Positions 44,284 to 53,078 of a stretch of 64,000 bases of DNA are shown here, in pieces. How positions within the stretch are numbered: the first letter of the stretch is position 1; each line of letters opens with the position of its first letter. Source of the stretch: Armatimonadota bacterium. Its GTDB lineage: Bacteria > Armatimonadota > UBA5829. The DNA is taken from NCBI GenBank assembly GCA_023474015.1, contig JAMCYN010000092.1, positions 1 through 64,000 of the forward strand, read 5' to 3'. The notes under the pieces were generated by a model, which saw only the letters and a program-made list of their open reading frames with translations, was not told the origin of the DNA and did not search any database. The position numbers and the translations under genes are program-made.

Positions 44284-45156
44284 ATGAAGGTCGTCGGGCT
44301 GGCGCCGAACTCGCGCAAAGCGGACTCGGTACAATTAGCAATCGAGTTGGCGGACTGGCTTGCGGCCAGGGACATCCGCGCGCTTGTTGCCGAGGAAGTG
44401 GCCGCCGATACGGGCAGGCCGCAGCTTGCCGCGTCCGAGGATGACCTAATCGGCGTCGACTTGCTGGTCGTACTGGGCGGCGACGGCAGCATGCTCCGCT
44501 GGGGCCGTCTGGCGGCTCCTCGGGGAACGCCTCTTCTGGGCGTGAACTTCGGCCAGTACGGCTTCATCACTGAGATCCACCCTGATGAGGTATTCACCTC
44601 CCTCGAAAGAATCCTCATCGGCGACTATCATATCAGCGAGCGGATCGTGCTGAAGGCGACGGTCACCCGAGGCGAGAAGATTATCGGCACGTACTATGCG
44701 CTGAACGACGCCGTGGTCTCTAAGGGGCCGTTCGCGCGGATGCTCGGCCTGCATACCTACGTGAACAACAAGTTCATCGTCACCTACACCGCCGACGGTA
44801 TCATCGTCTCAACCCCCACCGGCAGCACGGCGTATTCACTGTCCGCCGGCGGGCCGGTGGTCCACCCGGATGTCTGCGTGCTGATCGTTACCCCCATCTG
44901 CCCGCACACGCTCAATGCTCGGTCACTGGTTATCCCGGACGAAGAAACCGTGCAGATCGTGGGAGAGTGTGGTGAGGATCTGCATTCGATGATGCTCACG
45001 GTGGACGGCCAGCTCGGCGAGCACCTGACCAGCAACGACAAAGTTGAGATCGTGAAGGCGGACTTTATGGCTAAGTTAGTCCAACTTGAGCCGGAAAGCT
45101 TTTACAACAAGCTGCAGAAACGGCTGCGTTGGGGCGAGAGGTTCAGCGGGAGCTAG
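44284..45156 (+). CDS. nadK: NAD kinase
   Basis: Phosphorylates NAD to NADP. 290 residues from ATG 44284; the upstream codons in frame are repeat. GGDGSMLRWG (65-69 GGDGS) is the catalytic/ATP motif, GQYGFITEI the GxxGFL-type segment, LNDAVVSKG the NE/D motif, and TADGIIVSTPTGSTAYSLSA the NAD-binding loop. First gene of a nadK-(DUF2007-like)-recN-steA-mctB order that matches the mycobacterial ppnK-recN-Rv1697-mctB order except for the inserted small gene. Confidence 0.96.
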   Translation: MKVVGLAPNSRKADSVQLAIELADWLAARDIRALVAEEVAADTGRPQLAASEDDLIGVDLLVVLGGDGSMLRWGRLAAPRGTPLLGVNFGQYGFITEIHPDEVFTSLERILIGDYHISERIVLKATVTRGEKIIGTYYALNDAVVSKGPFARMLGLHTYVNNKFIVTYTADGIIVSTPTGSTAYSLSAGGPVVHPDVCVLIVTPICPHTLNARSLVIPDEETVQIVGECGEDLHSMMLTVDGQLGEHLTSNDKVEIVKADFMAKLVQLEPESFYNKLQKRLRWGERFSGS

Positions 45157-45189
45157 GAGCTGTATTGTGGTGGTCTGTCAGGTTATGCC

Positions 45190-45359
45190 TTGCCTGGCGC
45201 AGTACCTCCGTAAGTCCTGAGTAGGCCCAAAGGCCGTATCGAAGGACGGCTTCGAAGGTTGAGGACTACCCGGCCCTTCGATGCGCCCACACAGCTTCTC
45301 GTGAATAGATAGCTTCTACTGGGCTACTCAGGGCCTACGGTGTACTGCGTAGCAGGCAA
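45190..45359. repeat. 170-nt element bounded by 40-bp inverted repeats
   Basis: The left arm (45190-45229) begins TTGCCTGGC and ends CCTGAGTAGGCCCA. The right arm (45320-45359), inverted, reads TTGCCTGCTACGCAGTACACC and so on, matching at most positions over 40 bp. The 90-base interior has further short stems (GAAGGACGGCTTC). It could be a non-autonomous mobile element or a structured RNA. It fills the nadK to DUF2007 gap, which holds no gene. Confidence 0.65.
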
Positions 45360-45437
45360 AGTATCAGGGACAAGGTGGCAGGTTGAAACGCTTCCTGGCC
45401 GTGGATTTCCTAAAGTAGCCCTATGAGGAGAATGCGT

Positions 45438-45764
45438 ATGCCCTACTGTCCGAAATGCAGATATGAGTATAGAGCAGGCTTCAGCAGATGCCCAGACTGC
45501 GATGTATCTCTTGTCGAAGAGCTTCCCGCAGAAAAGGTGGAACGCCCCGTTGAGACGGTATGCGTCGCAAGCTATCAGTTTGAGATAGCTGCACAAATGG
45601 CCAAGACGAAGCTCGAAGCCCACGGAATTCCGGCCTACTTGGTAAACGAGATAATGTCGGTGACCGCAGACATCAGCATAGTTGCCGCAGACAACGGCGT
45701 GAAACTGAATGTGCGAAAAGAAGACGCCGGCAAAGCACGCAAAGTGCTGGCTGAGAAACACTAG
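45438..45764 (+). CDS. Zinc-ribbon plus DUF2007-like small protein
   Basis: 108 residues from ATG 45438, chosen because AGGAG lies seven bases upstream (two earlier in-frame ATGs sit in or before this SD). The N-terminus PYCPKCRYEYRAGFSRCPDC is a four-Cys zinc ribbon. The rest (TVCVASYQFEIAAQMAKTKL, HGIPAYLVNE, VKLNVRKEDAGKARKVL) matches the DUF2007 putative signal-transducing fold. Biochemical role unknown. It runs with recN 18 bases downstream. Confidence 0.82.
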   Translation: MPYCPKCRYEYRAGFSRCPDCDVSLVEELPAEKVERPVETVCVASYQFEIAAQMAKTKLEAHGIPAYLVNEIMSVTADISIVAADNGVKLNVRKEDAGKARKVLAEKH

Positions 45765-45782
45765 GACCGGCAACCCATTGAC

Positions 45783-47456
45783 ATGCTAATCGAACTCCAC
45801 ATCCAAAAGTTCGCATTGATCGACGACCTCCGCCTGGAAGTTGGGGCGGGTTTCAACGTCCTGACCGGTGAGACCGGCGCGGGGAAGTCGATTATTGTCG
45901 ATGCGATGAGTGCGGCGCTGGGGGAGCGGACCGGCAGCGAGGTCGTGCGGACTGGCGCGGAGAAGTCGGTGGTCGAGGCCGTCTTTGATGTCTCCGACAA
46001 TCCCGCCGCCGCAAAAATAGCCGAGGAATATGGGTTCGAGCCGGATGACGGCCTGCTCATATTGAGCCGGGAGATCGCGCGCGGGGGGAGGTCGCAGTCG
46101 CGCATCAACGGCAGGGCAGCGACGGCGTCCGTCCTTAAAGATATCACTTCGCTGATGATCGATATTCATGGCCAGCACGAACATCAATCGCTGCTGCAGG
46201 TCCCGATGCATGTTGACATATTCGACGCTTGGTGCGGGCCGGAGGTTATGACTGCGCGAGAGGAAGCCGGGGAGATTTACGCCGAACTATCGCGGCTGAT
46301 CGAGGAGCGCAGCCGATTGCAGACTGACGAACGCGAGCGCGCCCGATTGCTGGACCTCTACCAGTTCCAGGCCGAGGAGATCAAGGCGGCGAACCCCGTT
46401 CCCGAGGAGGAAGAAGAACTCGCGCAGGAAAGGAATCGGCTCGCTAACGCCGAGAAACTATACGCGGCCGCAGCCGAGGTCCGAAGCGCGCTCGGAACAG
46501 ATGGTGGGGGCATAGACGCCCTGAGCACTGCGTCCGCATCGGCTGAGAAAATGGCGCATATGGACCCTTCTATGGAGGAGTTCGTCGAGAACATAAACTC
46601 GGCGCTTTTCGCGGCGCAAGAGGCGCTGGCTCAGGTCAGGGATTATCAAGACCAGGTCGAGGCAAATCCCGCTCGCCTGGAGCAAATCGAGGAGCGAATC
46701 GACCTTCTGCGTATGCTCAAGCGCAAGTACGGCGACACCGTCGAGGACATATTGAAATATGGCTCCGAACTTGACGGCAAGATCGATGACCTCGCTCACG
46801 CCGAGGAGCGTTCGCATGAACTCGACGCCCGGATCGACGCGCTAGAGAGCCGCTTGGACGATTCCTGCGAAAAGTTGACGAAGCTTAGAAAGGATGCGGC
46901 GGCCCGGTTCGAGAAGAGTGTAGAGAGGGAACTGGCGGACCTGGCGATGGAGAAGACCAGGTTTGAGGTCAGCATCGAGCCTGCCGAGCCCGGCCCCAAG
47001 GGCGCGGACAAGCTCGAGTTCCTGATCTCGCCCAACCCCGGGGAGCCGGTCAAGCCGCTCGCGAAGATCGCTTCCGGCGGCGAGATGTCGAGGATTATGC
47101 TCGCGCTGAAGTCGGTGACCACCAGCGCGGAGGTCCCCACCCTCGTGTTCGACGAGATCGACACCGGCATCGGAGGCCGCACCGCGCAGGTGCTTGGCGA
47201 GAAGCTGGCATCCATATCTAATAAGTACCAGGTAATGTGCGTGACCCACCTTCCACAGGTGGCGAGCAAGGCCGCGAGGCACTTCACCGTCGAAAAGGGC
47301 GTGGTTGAAGGCCGAAGCGTGGTGAGGGTAACATCATTGGAGGGCGAGGATCGGGTCGCGGAACTGGCCCGAATGCTGGGAGGCAAGGAGACATCCGTCA
47401 CCGCCGCCCAGCACGCCAGGGAGATGCTGTCCATTGCGGATCAGGGGAACAGTTAG
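45783..47456 (+). CDS. recN: DNA repair protein RecN
   Basis: SMC-like ATPase acting early in double-strand break repair. 557 residues. IQKFALIDDLRLEVGAGFNV leads to Walker A GETGAGKS (29-36). A long coiled coil fills about residues 150-360 (QERNRLANAEKLYAAAAEVR). The signature ASGGEMSRIMLALK and Walker B TLVFDEIDTGIGG follow, then VMCVTHLPQVAS. Complete and normal in length. Its 3' end overlaps the next gene by 23 bases. Confidence 0.97.
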   Translation: MLIELHIQKFALIDDLRLEVGAGFNVLTGETGAGKSIIVDAMSAALGERTGSEVVRTGAEKSVVEAVFDVSDNPAAAKIAEEYGFEPDDGLLILSREIARGGRSQSRINGRAATASVLKDITSLMIDIHGQHEHQSLLQVPMHVDIFDAWCGPEVMTAREEAGEIYAELSRLIEERSRLQTDERERARLLDLYQFQAEEIKAANPVPEEEEELAQERNRLANAEKLYAAAAEVRSALGTDGGGIDALSTASASAEKMAHMDPSMEEFVENINSALFAAQEALAQVRDYQDQVEANPARLEQIEERIDLLRMLKRKYGDTVEDILKYGSELDGKIDDLAHAEERSHELDARIDALESRLDDSCEKLTKLRKDAAARFEKSVERELADLAMEKTRFEVSIEPAEPGPKGADKLEFLISPNPGEPVKPLAKIASGGEMSRIMLALKSVTTSAEVPTLVFDEIDTGIGGRTAQVLGEKLASISNKYQVMCVTHLPQVASKAARHFTVEKGVVEGRSVVRVTSLEGEDRVAELARMLGGKETSVTAAQHAREMLSIADQGNS

Positions 47457-48591
47457 GCTCGACAGGCGGACCAAGGACCTCGCCAAGCGGCTCAGGCCCG
47501 GAGACATCGCGCTCATCCACCATCAGGACATCGATTCCACGGCCGCCCAGATGCTTGTCGAGGCGAAGGTGCAGGCGGTGATCAACGCCGTGCCGTGCTG
47601 CTCTGGGCGTTACCCGAACCTCGGGCCACGCGTGCTGCTGGAAGCCGGAGTCCCGATTATCGACAACGCAGGCGAGGAGCTGTTCAAGGGCCTTCGTGAG
47701 GGTGAGCAGATCGAGATCAGGGACGGCGCTGTCTGCCGCGGCATGGATACGCTCGCGTGCGGGGAAATCCTCACCCGTGAGATCGCCGACAAGTTGCTTG
47801 AAAGAGCCAAGTCCCACCTGGGGGAGGTGCTGGAGCAGTTCGCGGAGAACACTCTAACCTACGTCACAAAGGAGAAATCTCTCCTCCTCGACCCCGCCAA
47901 CCTGCCCGATGTGAGCACCCCCATCAACACACGCCACGCCCTGGTCGTTGTGCGCGGCGAGAGCTACAAGGAAGATTTGGGCATCGTACGGGCGTATATC
48001 CGAGACATGAAACCGGTGCTGATCGGCGTCGACGGCGGCGCCGACGCGCTGATCGAGATTGGCCTGAAGCCGGACATCATCATTGGCGACATGGACAGCG
48101 TCAGCGATTCGGCCCTGAAATCCGGTGCGGAGTTGATCGTGCACGCATACGCCAACGGCAGCGCGCCGGGGCTGGCTCGGCTGCAGGCGCTGAACCTGGC
48201 GCCGCACGTGTGCGCCGTCCCGGGAACCAGCGAGGACCTCGCGCTGCTGCTGGCTTATGAGAAGGGCGCGGAGCTTATCGTCGCGGTGGGAACCCACTCG
48301 CACCTCATCGACTTTCTGGACAAAGGCCGCAGGGGCATGTCGAGCACGTTCCTGACCCGGCTGAAGGTCGGCAACAGGCTCGTCGACGCGAGAGGTGTCA
48401 GCAAACTATACGTCTCACGGCCCAACCTGCGCTACGTTGGCGTGCTCGCAATCGCGGCGCTGGTCGTAATCGCGACCGTCATGGCCCTTTCACCGGGAAT
48501 GCAGGAACGGATGCAGGGGATGATGAGCGATCTGCGGGCGAAGTTCTGGGAGATGTATACGTCGGCGAGACCGTGGGAGTGGAGGAAGTGA
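47434..48591 (+). CDS. steA: SteA-like cytokinetic-ring-associated membrane protein (thiamine-pyrophosphokinase-like fold)
   Basis: 385 residues; TTG start within recN, with GGGAG nine bases upstream. RGTVRLDRRTKDLAKRLRPG is the hallmark N-terminus shared with mycobacterial Rv1697 and corynebacterial SteA. A TPK-like domain follows (PVLIGVDGGADALIEIGLKP then DIIIGDMDSVSD). One membrane helix lies near residue 335-355 (VGVLAIAALVVIATVMAL). In Corynebacterium SteA works with SteB in cell separation; here the next gene is the SteB/MctB-type partner. Role by homology. Confidence 0.9.
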   Translation: MRIRGTVRLDRRTKDLAKRLRPGDIALIHHQDIDSTAAQMLVEAKVQAVINAVPCCSGRYPNLGPRVLLEAGVPIIDNAGEELFKGLREGEQIEIRDGAVCRGMDTLACGEILTREIADKLLERAKSHLGEVLEQFAENTLTYVTKEKSLLLDPANLPDVSTPINTRHALVVVRGESYKEDLGIVRAYIRDMKPVLIGVDGGADALIEIGLKPDIIIGDMDSVSDSALKSGAELIVHAYANGSAPGLARLQALNLAPHVCAVPGTSEDLALLLAYEKGAELIVAVGTHSHLIDFLDKGRRGMSSTFLTRLKVGNRLVDARGVSKLYVSRPNLRYVGVLAIAALVVIATVMALSPGMQERMQGMMSDLRAKFWEMYTSARPWEWRK

Positions 48592-48592
48592 C

Positions 48593-49480
48593 TTGATCGA
48601 CATCAGATACCACATATACAGCCTGGCGGCCGTGTTCTTCGCACTCGCCGTGGGGATTGTTGTAGGAACAGCGTTCGCGGGACGGACCCCGGCAACCGAA
48701 GGAGCCCGCCGGACGATTCAACGCTACGAGAACTCGATGCGGACTCTTAAGCGCGAGATTGAGCTCGCCTCCGAGGACGCGGCAAAGAAAGAGGCATTCG
48801 CCAAGGACAGCGAGGACTTCTGCCGCGCCGTCCTGCCTATTGTCGCGAAGGACAGGCTCGCGTGGCGGAACGTGGCGATAGTCCAGACCGGTGATTATGA
48901 CGATCTATCCGGCTATGTGAAACGCGTGCTCGAACTCGCGGGCGCGCACGTCACCAGCACCACGGACATCAACCGCACGTTCCCGTTCGACGACCATGAG
49001 AAAGTAGCCGAGGTGCTTATTAACTGCGGCGAAACCCCTCCGCCAAACGCCAAGGAGGCGCGTGACAGGCTCTTCTCGATCATCGCTGACACGCTCTATG
49101 CCGCCAAGTATTCTACACTGCTTTCGAAGCTGGAGGAGGCAGGAGTAGGCAAGTTCACGGGAGACTACGGCAAGTACAACAAGCTGATCGTCCTCGTCGG
49201 CGGCTCGGAATCGGCCGACACGAACACCTCCGACACCATCGACGGCCAGCTCGTGGCGCGGTTGGAGAGGCCCGATGTGATCGTGGTCGGGTGCGAAGGA
49301 ACGCAAGCCGTCGAATCTTACGTGCCCTCCTGGCACAAGATGGGAATAGCGACCGTGGACAACGCCGATTCGGCCCTCGGCCAGATCGCGCTGGTGTGCG
49401 CCCTGAACTGTGAGAACGCGCAGTTCGGCGTCAAGGATACGGCGGACCGACTGATCCCTCAAACTCTGGAGAAGAAGTAA
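48593..49480 (+). CDS. MctB/SteB-family (DUF3186) envelope protein
   Basis: 295 residues; TTG start with GGAGG eight bases upstream. The N-terminus IDIRYHIYSLAAVFFALAVG, a membrane helix, then a coiled coil (EGARRTIQRYENSMRTLKREI) is the standard start of the MctB family. The C-terminal half is a periplasmic alpha/beta domain. Mycobacterial MctB (Rv1698) limits cytoplasmic copper and was reported as a pore; the corynebacterial homologue SteB supports cell separation. The neighbour order steA-mctB is the same as in Actinobacteria. I favour an envelope/division role here. Confidence 0.88.
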   Translation: MIDIRYHIYSLAAVFFALAVGIVVGTAFAGRTPATEGARRTIQRYENSMRTLKREIELASEDAAKKEAFAKDSEDFCRAVLPIVAKDRLAWRNVAIVQTGDYDDLSGYVKRVLELAGAHVTSTTDINRTFPFDDHEKVAEVLINCGETPPPNAKEARDRLFSIIADTLYAAKYSTLLSKLEEAGVGKFTGDYGKYNKLIVLVGGSESADTNTSDTIDGQLVARLERPDVIVVGCEGTQAVESYVPSWHKMGIATVDNADSALGQIALVCALNCENAQFGVKDTADRLIPQTLEKK

Positions 49481-50149
49481 TTGGCGCGAGTAGCGGTATT
49501 GATCCCTGCTTTCAATGAGTCGGACCTGATAGGCGACACCGTCCGGGCGGCGATGGAGATGCAGGGGGTCGAGGAAGTGGTGGTGATCGACGACGGCTCG
49601 GAGGACGAGACCGCATTCGTGGCATACGACGCCGGCGCGCGGGTTATCCAGACGGGAATGAACATCGGCAAGGGCACGGCGATGAACCGTGGGATAGCGG
49701 AAACCGACGCCGACGTGTATCTAATAATCGACGCCGATCTGGGCGCATGCGCTGCTGAGACACACAAACTTCTGGAGCCGATCCTGGCCGATCAGGCGGA
49801 TATGTCGATTGCTGTGATGAAAGCCCCGCCGGGCCACAAGGCCGGTTTCGGGTGCGTGATGAAGCTCGCTCGCTGGGGAATTAAGAAGTATGGCGGTATG
49901 GTCGTGACGGCCCCCATCTCCGGCCAGAGGGCGATCAAGCGGGAACTGATCGAGGCCGTAGGCGGATTCGAGCGCGGGTTCGGCGTCGAGACGGCCCTGA
50001 CAATCGACGCCCTCCGCAAGGGCTTTCGCATCGTGGAGGTACCGCTGCCTCTGACGCACCGACTTTCGGGCCGGACATTGAAATGTTTTCTGCACAGGGG
50101 AGTACAGTTTTGTGATATACTGAGGGCGATTTGGAGACGAAGAAAATGA
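49481..50149 (+). CDS. GT-A family 2 glycosyltransferase
   Basis: 222 residues; TTG start directly after the previous stop. VAVLIPAFNESDLIGDTVRA, VVVIDDGSEDET (Asp37-Asp38) and YLIIDADLG (DxD) are the nucleotide-sugar site. RAIKRELIEAVGGFERGFGV is the acceptor-side region. No membrane helices, so it is a cytoplasmic or peripheral enzyme, resembling dolichyl-phosphate-mannose-synthase-like or glucosyl-3-phosphoglycerate-synthase-like GT2 enzymes. With the MraY-like gene nearby it suggests an envelope glycan or glycolipid. It overlaps the next gene by four bases. Confidence 0.9.
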   Translation: MARVAVLIPAFNESDLIGDTVRAAMEMQGVEEVVVIDDGSEDETAFVAYDAGARVIQTGMNIGKGTAMNRGIAETDADVYLIIDADLGACAAETHKLLEPILADQADMSIAVMKAPPGHKAGFGCVMKLARWGIKKYGGMVVTAPISGQRAIKRELIEAVGGFERGFGVETALTIDALRKGFRIVEVPLPLTHRLSGRTLKCFLHRGVQFCDILRAIWRRRK

Positions 50150-50934
50150 GAACCACAAACACAGCAGAACAAATCACATACTGGCTCTTCAAGGACAGAA
50201 TCCCGTTCACGAAGCTGGTTATCTTGGCCAACATAGCCACGTGGCTCGCCATCGGATTCGGGGCGCGTGCGCTGTTCTACTACCTGGGCTTTGTCTTCGA
50301 GCCCGCGAGAGGGCTGGCGGCGGCCGTCCCCTACCCCTGGACGCTGATCACCTACCCTTTCGTCGGCGCGGGCGACGTGCTCGGTATGCTCTTCGGCCTC
50401 TACTGGTTGTGGCTGGCAGGAGGAAGCCTGGAACGCTCGTGGGGAACCGCGCGGTTCGCCTACTACTTCTTCGCGATGTGCGTCATAACGGCGGCGGGGC
50501 TGGCGATGGGCGGCATACTCATTCGGACCAATATCGTCCTGGCGGGCATCCTTATGCCGCTCGCGGGAGTGACCGTCGCGTTCGCCATGCTTAACCCCGA
50601 GGAGCAGATTCGTTTCTGGTTCGTTCTGCCGCTCAAGCTCAAGTATCTTGCCGTGATCGATGTGGTCCTGATACTCGTGAGCTACGGCCTCCCGCTCGGC
50701 ATTTTCGCCCTGGCGGGCTGCGCATTCTCATTCTGGTATGTCGTGCGCCCGCATCGATATAGCTCCTCCAGGCGTGAAAACAGGGGCCAGGTGGTGCGCG
50801 TTCACCGAAGACAGACGTGGCTTCGCAAGCTGAACCCGTTCGCCTGGATACACGAATATCGCGACCGCAAGCGGCTGAAGAAGTTGTTCGAAAGATCGGA
50901 TTCCGGCGATAGCGACACCGGAAATCGCCCGTAG
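50146..50934 (+). CDS. Rhomboid-like membrane protein lacking the catalytic serine motif
   Basis: 262 residues from ATG 50146 (ATGA overlap with the GT2 stop). About six membrane helices in the rhomboid arrangement: WTLITYPFVGAGDVLGMLFG is the L1/TM2 region, LERSWGTARFAYYFFAMCVI fits TM2-TM3. Where the catalytic GxSG should be, the protein reads GILMPLAGVTVAFAML, with no serine. It is therefore a derlin/pseudorhomboid-type protein. The C-terminal ~65 residues are cytoplasmic and very basic. Probably a chaperone or partner of the flanking membrane glycan enzymes. Confidence 0.8.
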   Translation: MRTTNTAEQITYWLFKDRIPFTKLVILANIATWLAIGFGARALFYYLGFVFEPARGLAAAVPYPWTLITYPFVGAGDVLGMLFGLYWLWLAGGSLERSWGTARFAYYFFAMCVITAAGLAMGGILIRTNIVLAGILMPLAGVTVAFAMLNPEEQIRFWFVLPLKLKYLAVIDVVLILVSYGLPLGIFALAGCAFSFWYVVRPHRYSSSRRENRGQVVRVHRRQTWLRKLNPFAWIHEYRDRKRLKKLFERSDSGDSDTGNRP

Positions 50935-50940
50935 GCCAGT

Positions 50941-51768
50941 ATGCCGATGCCCTATGTCATTCAAATCTCAACAATCATAGCCGCCGTCATCTGGCACATT
51001 GCCATCTTCCGCCTCAGCCCAAAGCTGGGTTTGTTGAAACTTAATTTCAATAAGACCCCGATTATGGCGTCTTATGGTATTGTGGCGTTCGCCTATATCG
51101 CCGCGCTCGCGTATTCGCTTTCTATGCTGGGTTATGCTCGATGGATTGACACAAAATTGTATCTGGGCGTGACGGGAGCGATGTGGGCGCTGGGCGTGCT
51201 TGATGATTTATTCGGCTCGCGGGAGGTCGGCGGGTTCAAGGGGCACTTCAAGAAGCTGATATTTGAACGCAAACTGACCACCGGCGCGGTCAAGGCTATC
51301 GGCGGAGGGGTAATCGGTGTATGGGCAGGATGGGTTGTCTCGCACGGAGACCCGGCAAGGTGGGTCGCGGCGGCGATGCTCATTCCCCTGGCCGCGAATT
51401 TGCTCAATTTATTTGATTTGCGGCCAGGCAGGGCTGTGGCTGTATTTTTCTTCGGATTAGGTGTAACATATATCTTAGCGCGCGGCAGCCTGGTCGCGCC
51501 CTGGATTGTCGGGGCGTTTGCCGCGGTGGCAGTCGGGTTTTGGTTCGTCGACTCGCGAGGCAGGGCGATGATGGGTGATTCCGGATCGAATGCCCTGGGC
51601 GCGGCGATGGGGATGACTATGGCGCTGAGTACCGGCCTGGCATTTCAATTCGCCGCAATCGTGGTCATAATCGGGGTTCATCTGTATTCGGAGAAGCATT
51701 CGGTGACGGCTTTGATAGAACGAAACGCTGTGTTGTGTTGGATCGATCGTCGATTGGGGGTGCGGTAG
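50941..51768 (+). CDS. MraY/WecA-superfamily polyprenyl-phosphate glycosyl-1-phosphate transferase-like protein
   Basis: 275 residues, about nine membrane helices. ALGVLDDLFGSREVGGFKGH gives the Asp-Asp pair (88-89) of the family; ANLLNLFDLRPGRA replaces the NxxNxxDGxDGL motif and lacks the usual second Asp-Gly; MGDSGSNALGA matches MGDxGS. Shorter than MraY (~320-360). The variant NLFDLRPGRA motif marks a separate branch; its sugar nucleotide is unknown. It likely loads a sugar onto undecaprenyl phosphate, working with the GT2 enzyme. Confidence 0.87.
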   Translation: MPMPYVIQISTIIAAVIWHIAIFRLSPKLGLLKLNFNKTPIMASYGIVAFAYIAALAYSLSMLGYARWIDTKLYLGVTGAMWALGVLDDLFGSREVGGFKGHFKKLIFERKLTTGAVKAIGGGVIGVWAGWVVSHGDPARWVAAAMLIPLAANLLNLFDLRPGRAVAVFFFGLGVTYILARGSLVAPWIVGAFAAVAVGFWFVDSRGRAMMGDSGSNALGAAMGMTMALSTGLAFQFAAIVVIIGVHLYSEKHSVTALIERNAVLCWIDRRLGVR

Positions 51769-51770
51769 AG

Positions 51771-51974
51771 TTGGCTGAAATTAAGATCGACCGCGAAAAG
51801 TGCAAAGGGTGTGAGCTGTGCGTTCACTTTTGCCCAAACGACTGCATCACGATGGAAGACAGCTTCAATCATAAAGGCTACCGGCCATCGTGCTTTATGA
51901 GACGAGACGAATGTTCCGGGTGCGCGATCTGCGCCCGCGTGTGCCCAGATGTGGCAATCGAAGTCTGGAGGTAG
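51771..51974 (+). CDS. korD: 2-oxoacid:ferredoxin oxidoreductase delta subunit (2[4Fe-4S] ferredoxin)
   Basis: 67 residues from a TTG at 51771. CKGCELCVHFCPNDCI and CSGCAICARVCPDVAI are two CxxCxxCxxxCP clusters, making a dicluster ferredoxin that takes electrons from the TPP subunit. Length and position just before the alpha gene are standard for KorD/VorD. It begins two bases after the MraY-like stop. Confidence 0.93.
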   Translation: MAEIKIDREKCKGCELCVHFCPNDCITMEDSFNHKGYRPSCFMRRDECSGCAICARVCPDVAIEVWR

Positions 51975-51977
51975 CCC

Positions 51978-53078
51978 ATGGCGACTAGGAAGCTGGTTAA
52001 GGGCAATGTGGCCATCTGCTACGGAGCCGTCGCGGCGAGATGCGACGCGTTCTTCGGATACCCCATAACGCCGCAAAACGAAATCCCGGAATATATGTCC
52101 GAACTGATGCCCGCTAACGGAGGCGTGTTCCTGCAAGCCGAGAGCGAGGTATCGGCGATCAATATGGTCTATGGCGCGGCCTGCGCGGGCAAGCGCGTAA
52201 TGACCTCATCATCCAGCCCCGGCATCAGCCTCAAGCAGGAGGGAATATCATATCTGGCGGCCTGCGAGCTGCCCTGCGTAATAGTCAACGTCCAGCGCGG
52301 CGGGCCGGGATTGGGCAACACACTGCCCGGCCAGGCGGACTACTTCCAAACGGTCAAGGGCGGAGGACACGGCGACTATAAGCTGCTGACCCTCGCGCCG
52401 TGGAGCGTGCAGGAGTGCTACGAGTTCATGCCGCTCGCATTCGACCTGGCAGATAAGTATCAAAACCCGGCGGCGATCCTAATGGACGCGATTATCGGTC
52501 AGATGCTGGAGCCGGTCGATATGCACGGCAAGTTCATCATTCACGACTACGCCAAGACCTGGGCCACCAATGGCGCCAGGGGCCGCGCGCACAACATTAT
52601 TAATTCCCTCTGGATCGATCCGGAGGTCATGGAGAACCTCAATCTGAGAATGCAGGCCAAGTATTCCGCCGCTCAACTGCACGAGGTCAAGTTCCACGAA
52701 TTCCGCACCCAGGACGCGGAGCTTGTGCTGATAGCCTACGGCAGCCCGGCCCGAATCTGCAAGACTGTTGTCGACATGGCCCGTGATGAAGGGATGGCCG
52801 TGGGCTTGCTCAGGCCGATCACCCTGTTCCCGTTCCCCAGCCGCAGGATCGCGGAGCTGGCGACGGACGGCATGCGCTTCATGACGGTGGAAATGAGCCA
52901 CGGCCAGATGGTGGAAGACGTGAGGCTGGCCGTCAACGGGATGGCGGATGTGGCGTTCTACGGGCGGACCGGGGGCGTGGTCCCCACCCCCACGGAGATA
53001 CTTAACGCCGTACGCGCGAGCTTTGGCAAGCCGCCGGTGGTCTCACGCTATTCATCCAGTGAAAGAGAGTCGCAGTGA
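51978..53078 (+). CDS. korA: 2-oxoacid:ferredoxin oxidoreductase alpha subunit
   Basis: 366 residues. GYPITPQNEIPEYMSELMPA and the nearby EVSAINMVYGAACAGKRVMT are the pyrimidine-side TPP domain; SSSSPGISLKQEGISYLAAC and NVQRGGPGLGNTLPGQADYF are conserved in KorA/VorA; the transketolase C-terminal domain ends near the stop. Oxidative decarboxylation of a 2-oxoacid with CoA gives acyl-CoA and reduced ferredoxin. 2-oxoglutarate and branched-chain 2-oxoacids are both possible; sequence reading does not decide it. Confidence 0.93.
   Translation: MATRKLVKGNVAICYGAVAARCDAFFGYPITPQNEIPEYMSELMPANGGVFLQAESEVSAINMVYGAACAGKRVMTSSSSPGISLKQEGISYLAACELPCVIVNVQRGGPGLGNTLPGQADYFQTVKGGGHGDYKLLTLAPWSVQECYEFMPLAFDLADKYQNPAAILMDAIIGQMLEPVDMHGKFIIHDYAKTWATNGARGRAHNIINSLWIDPEVMENLNLRMQAKYSAAQLHEVKFHEFRTQDAELVLIAYGSPARICKTVVDMARDEGMAVGLLRPITLFPFPSRRIAELATDGMRFMTVEMSHGQMVEDVRLAVNGMADVAFYGRTGGVVPTPTEILNAVRASFGKPPVVSRYSSSERESQ

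Noticed and set aside
45324..45773. 149-codon minus-strand ORF
   Set aside because: Antisense to the zinc-ribbon/DUF2007-like gene and the inverted-repeat arm.
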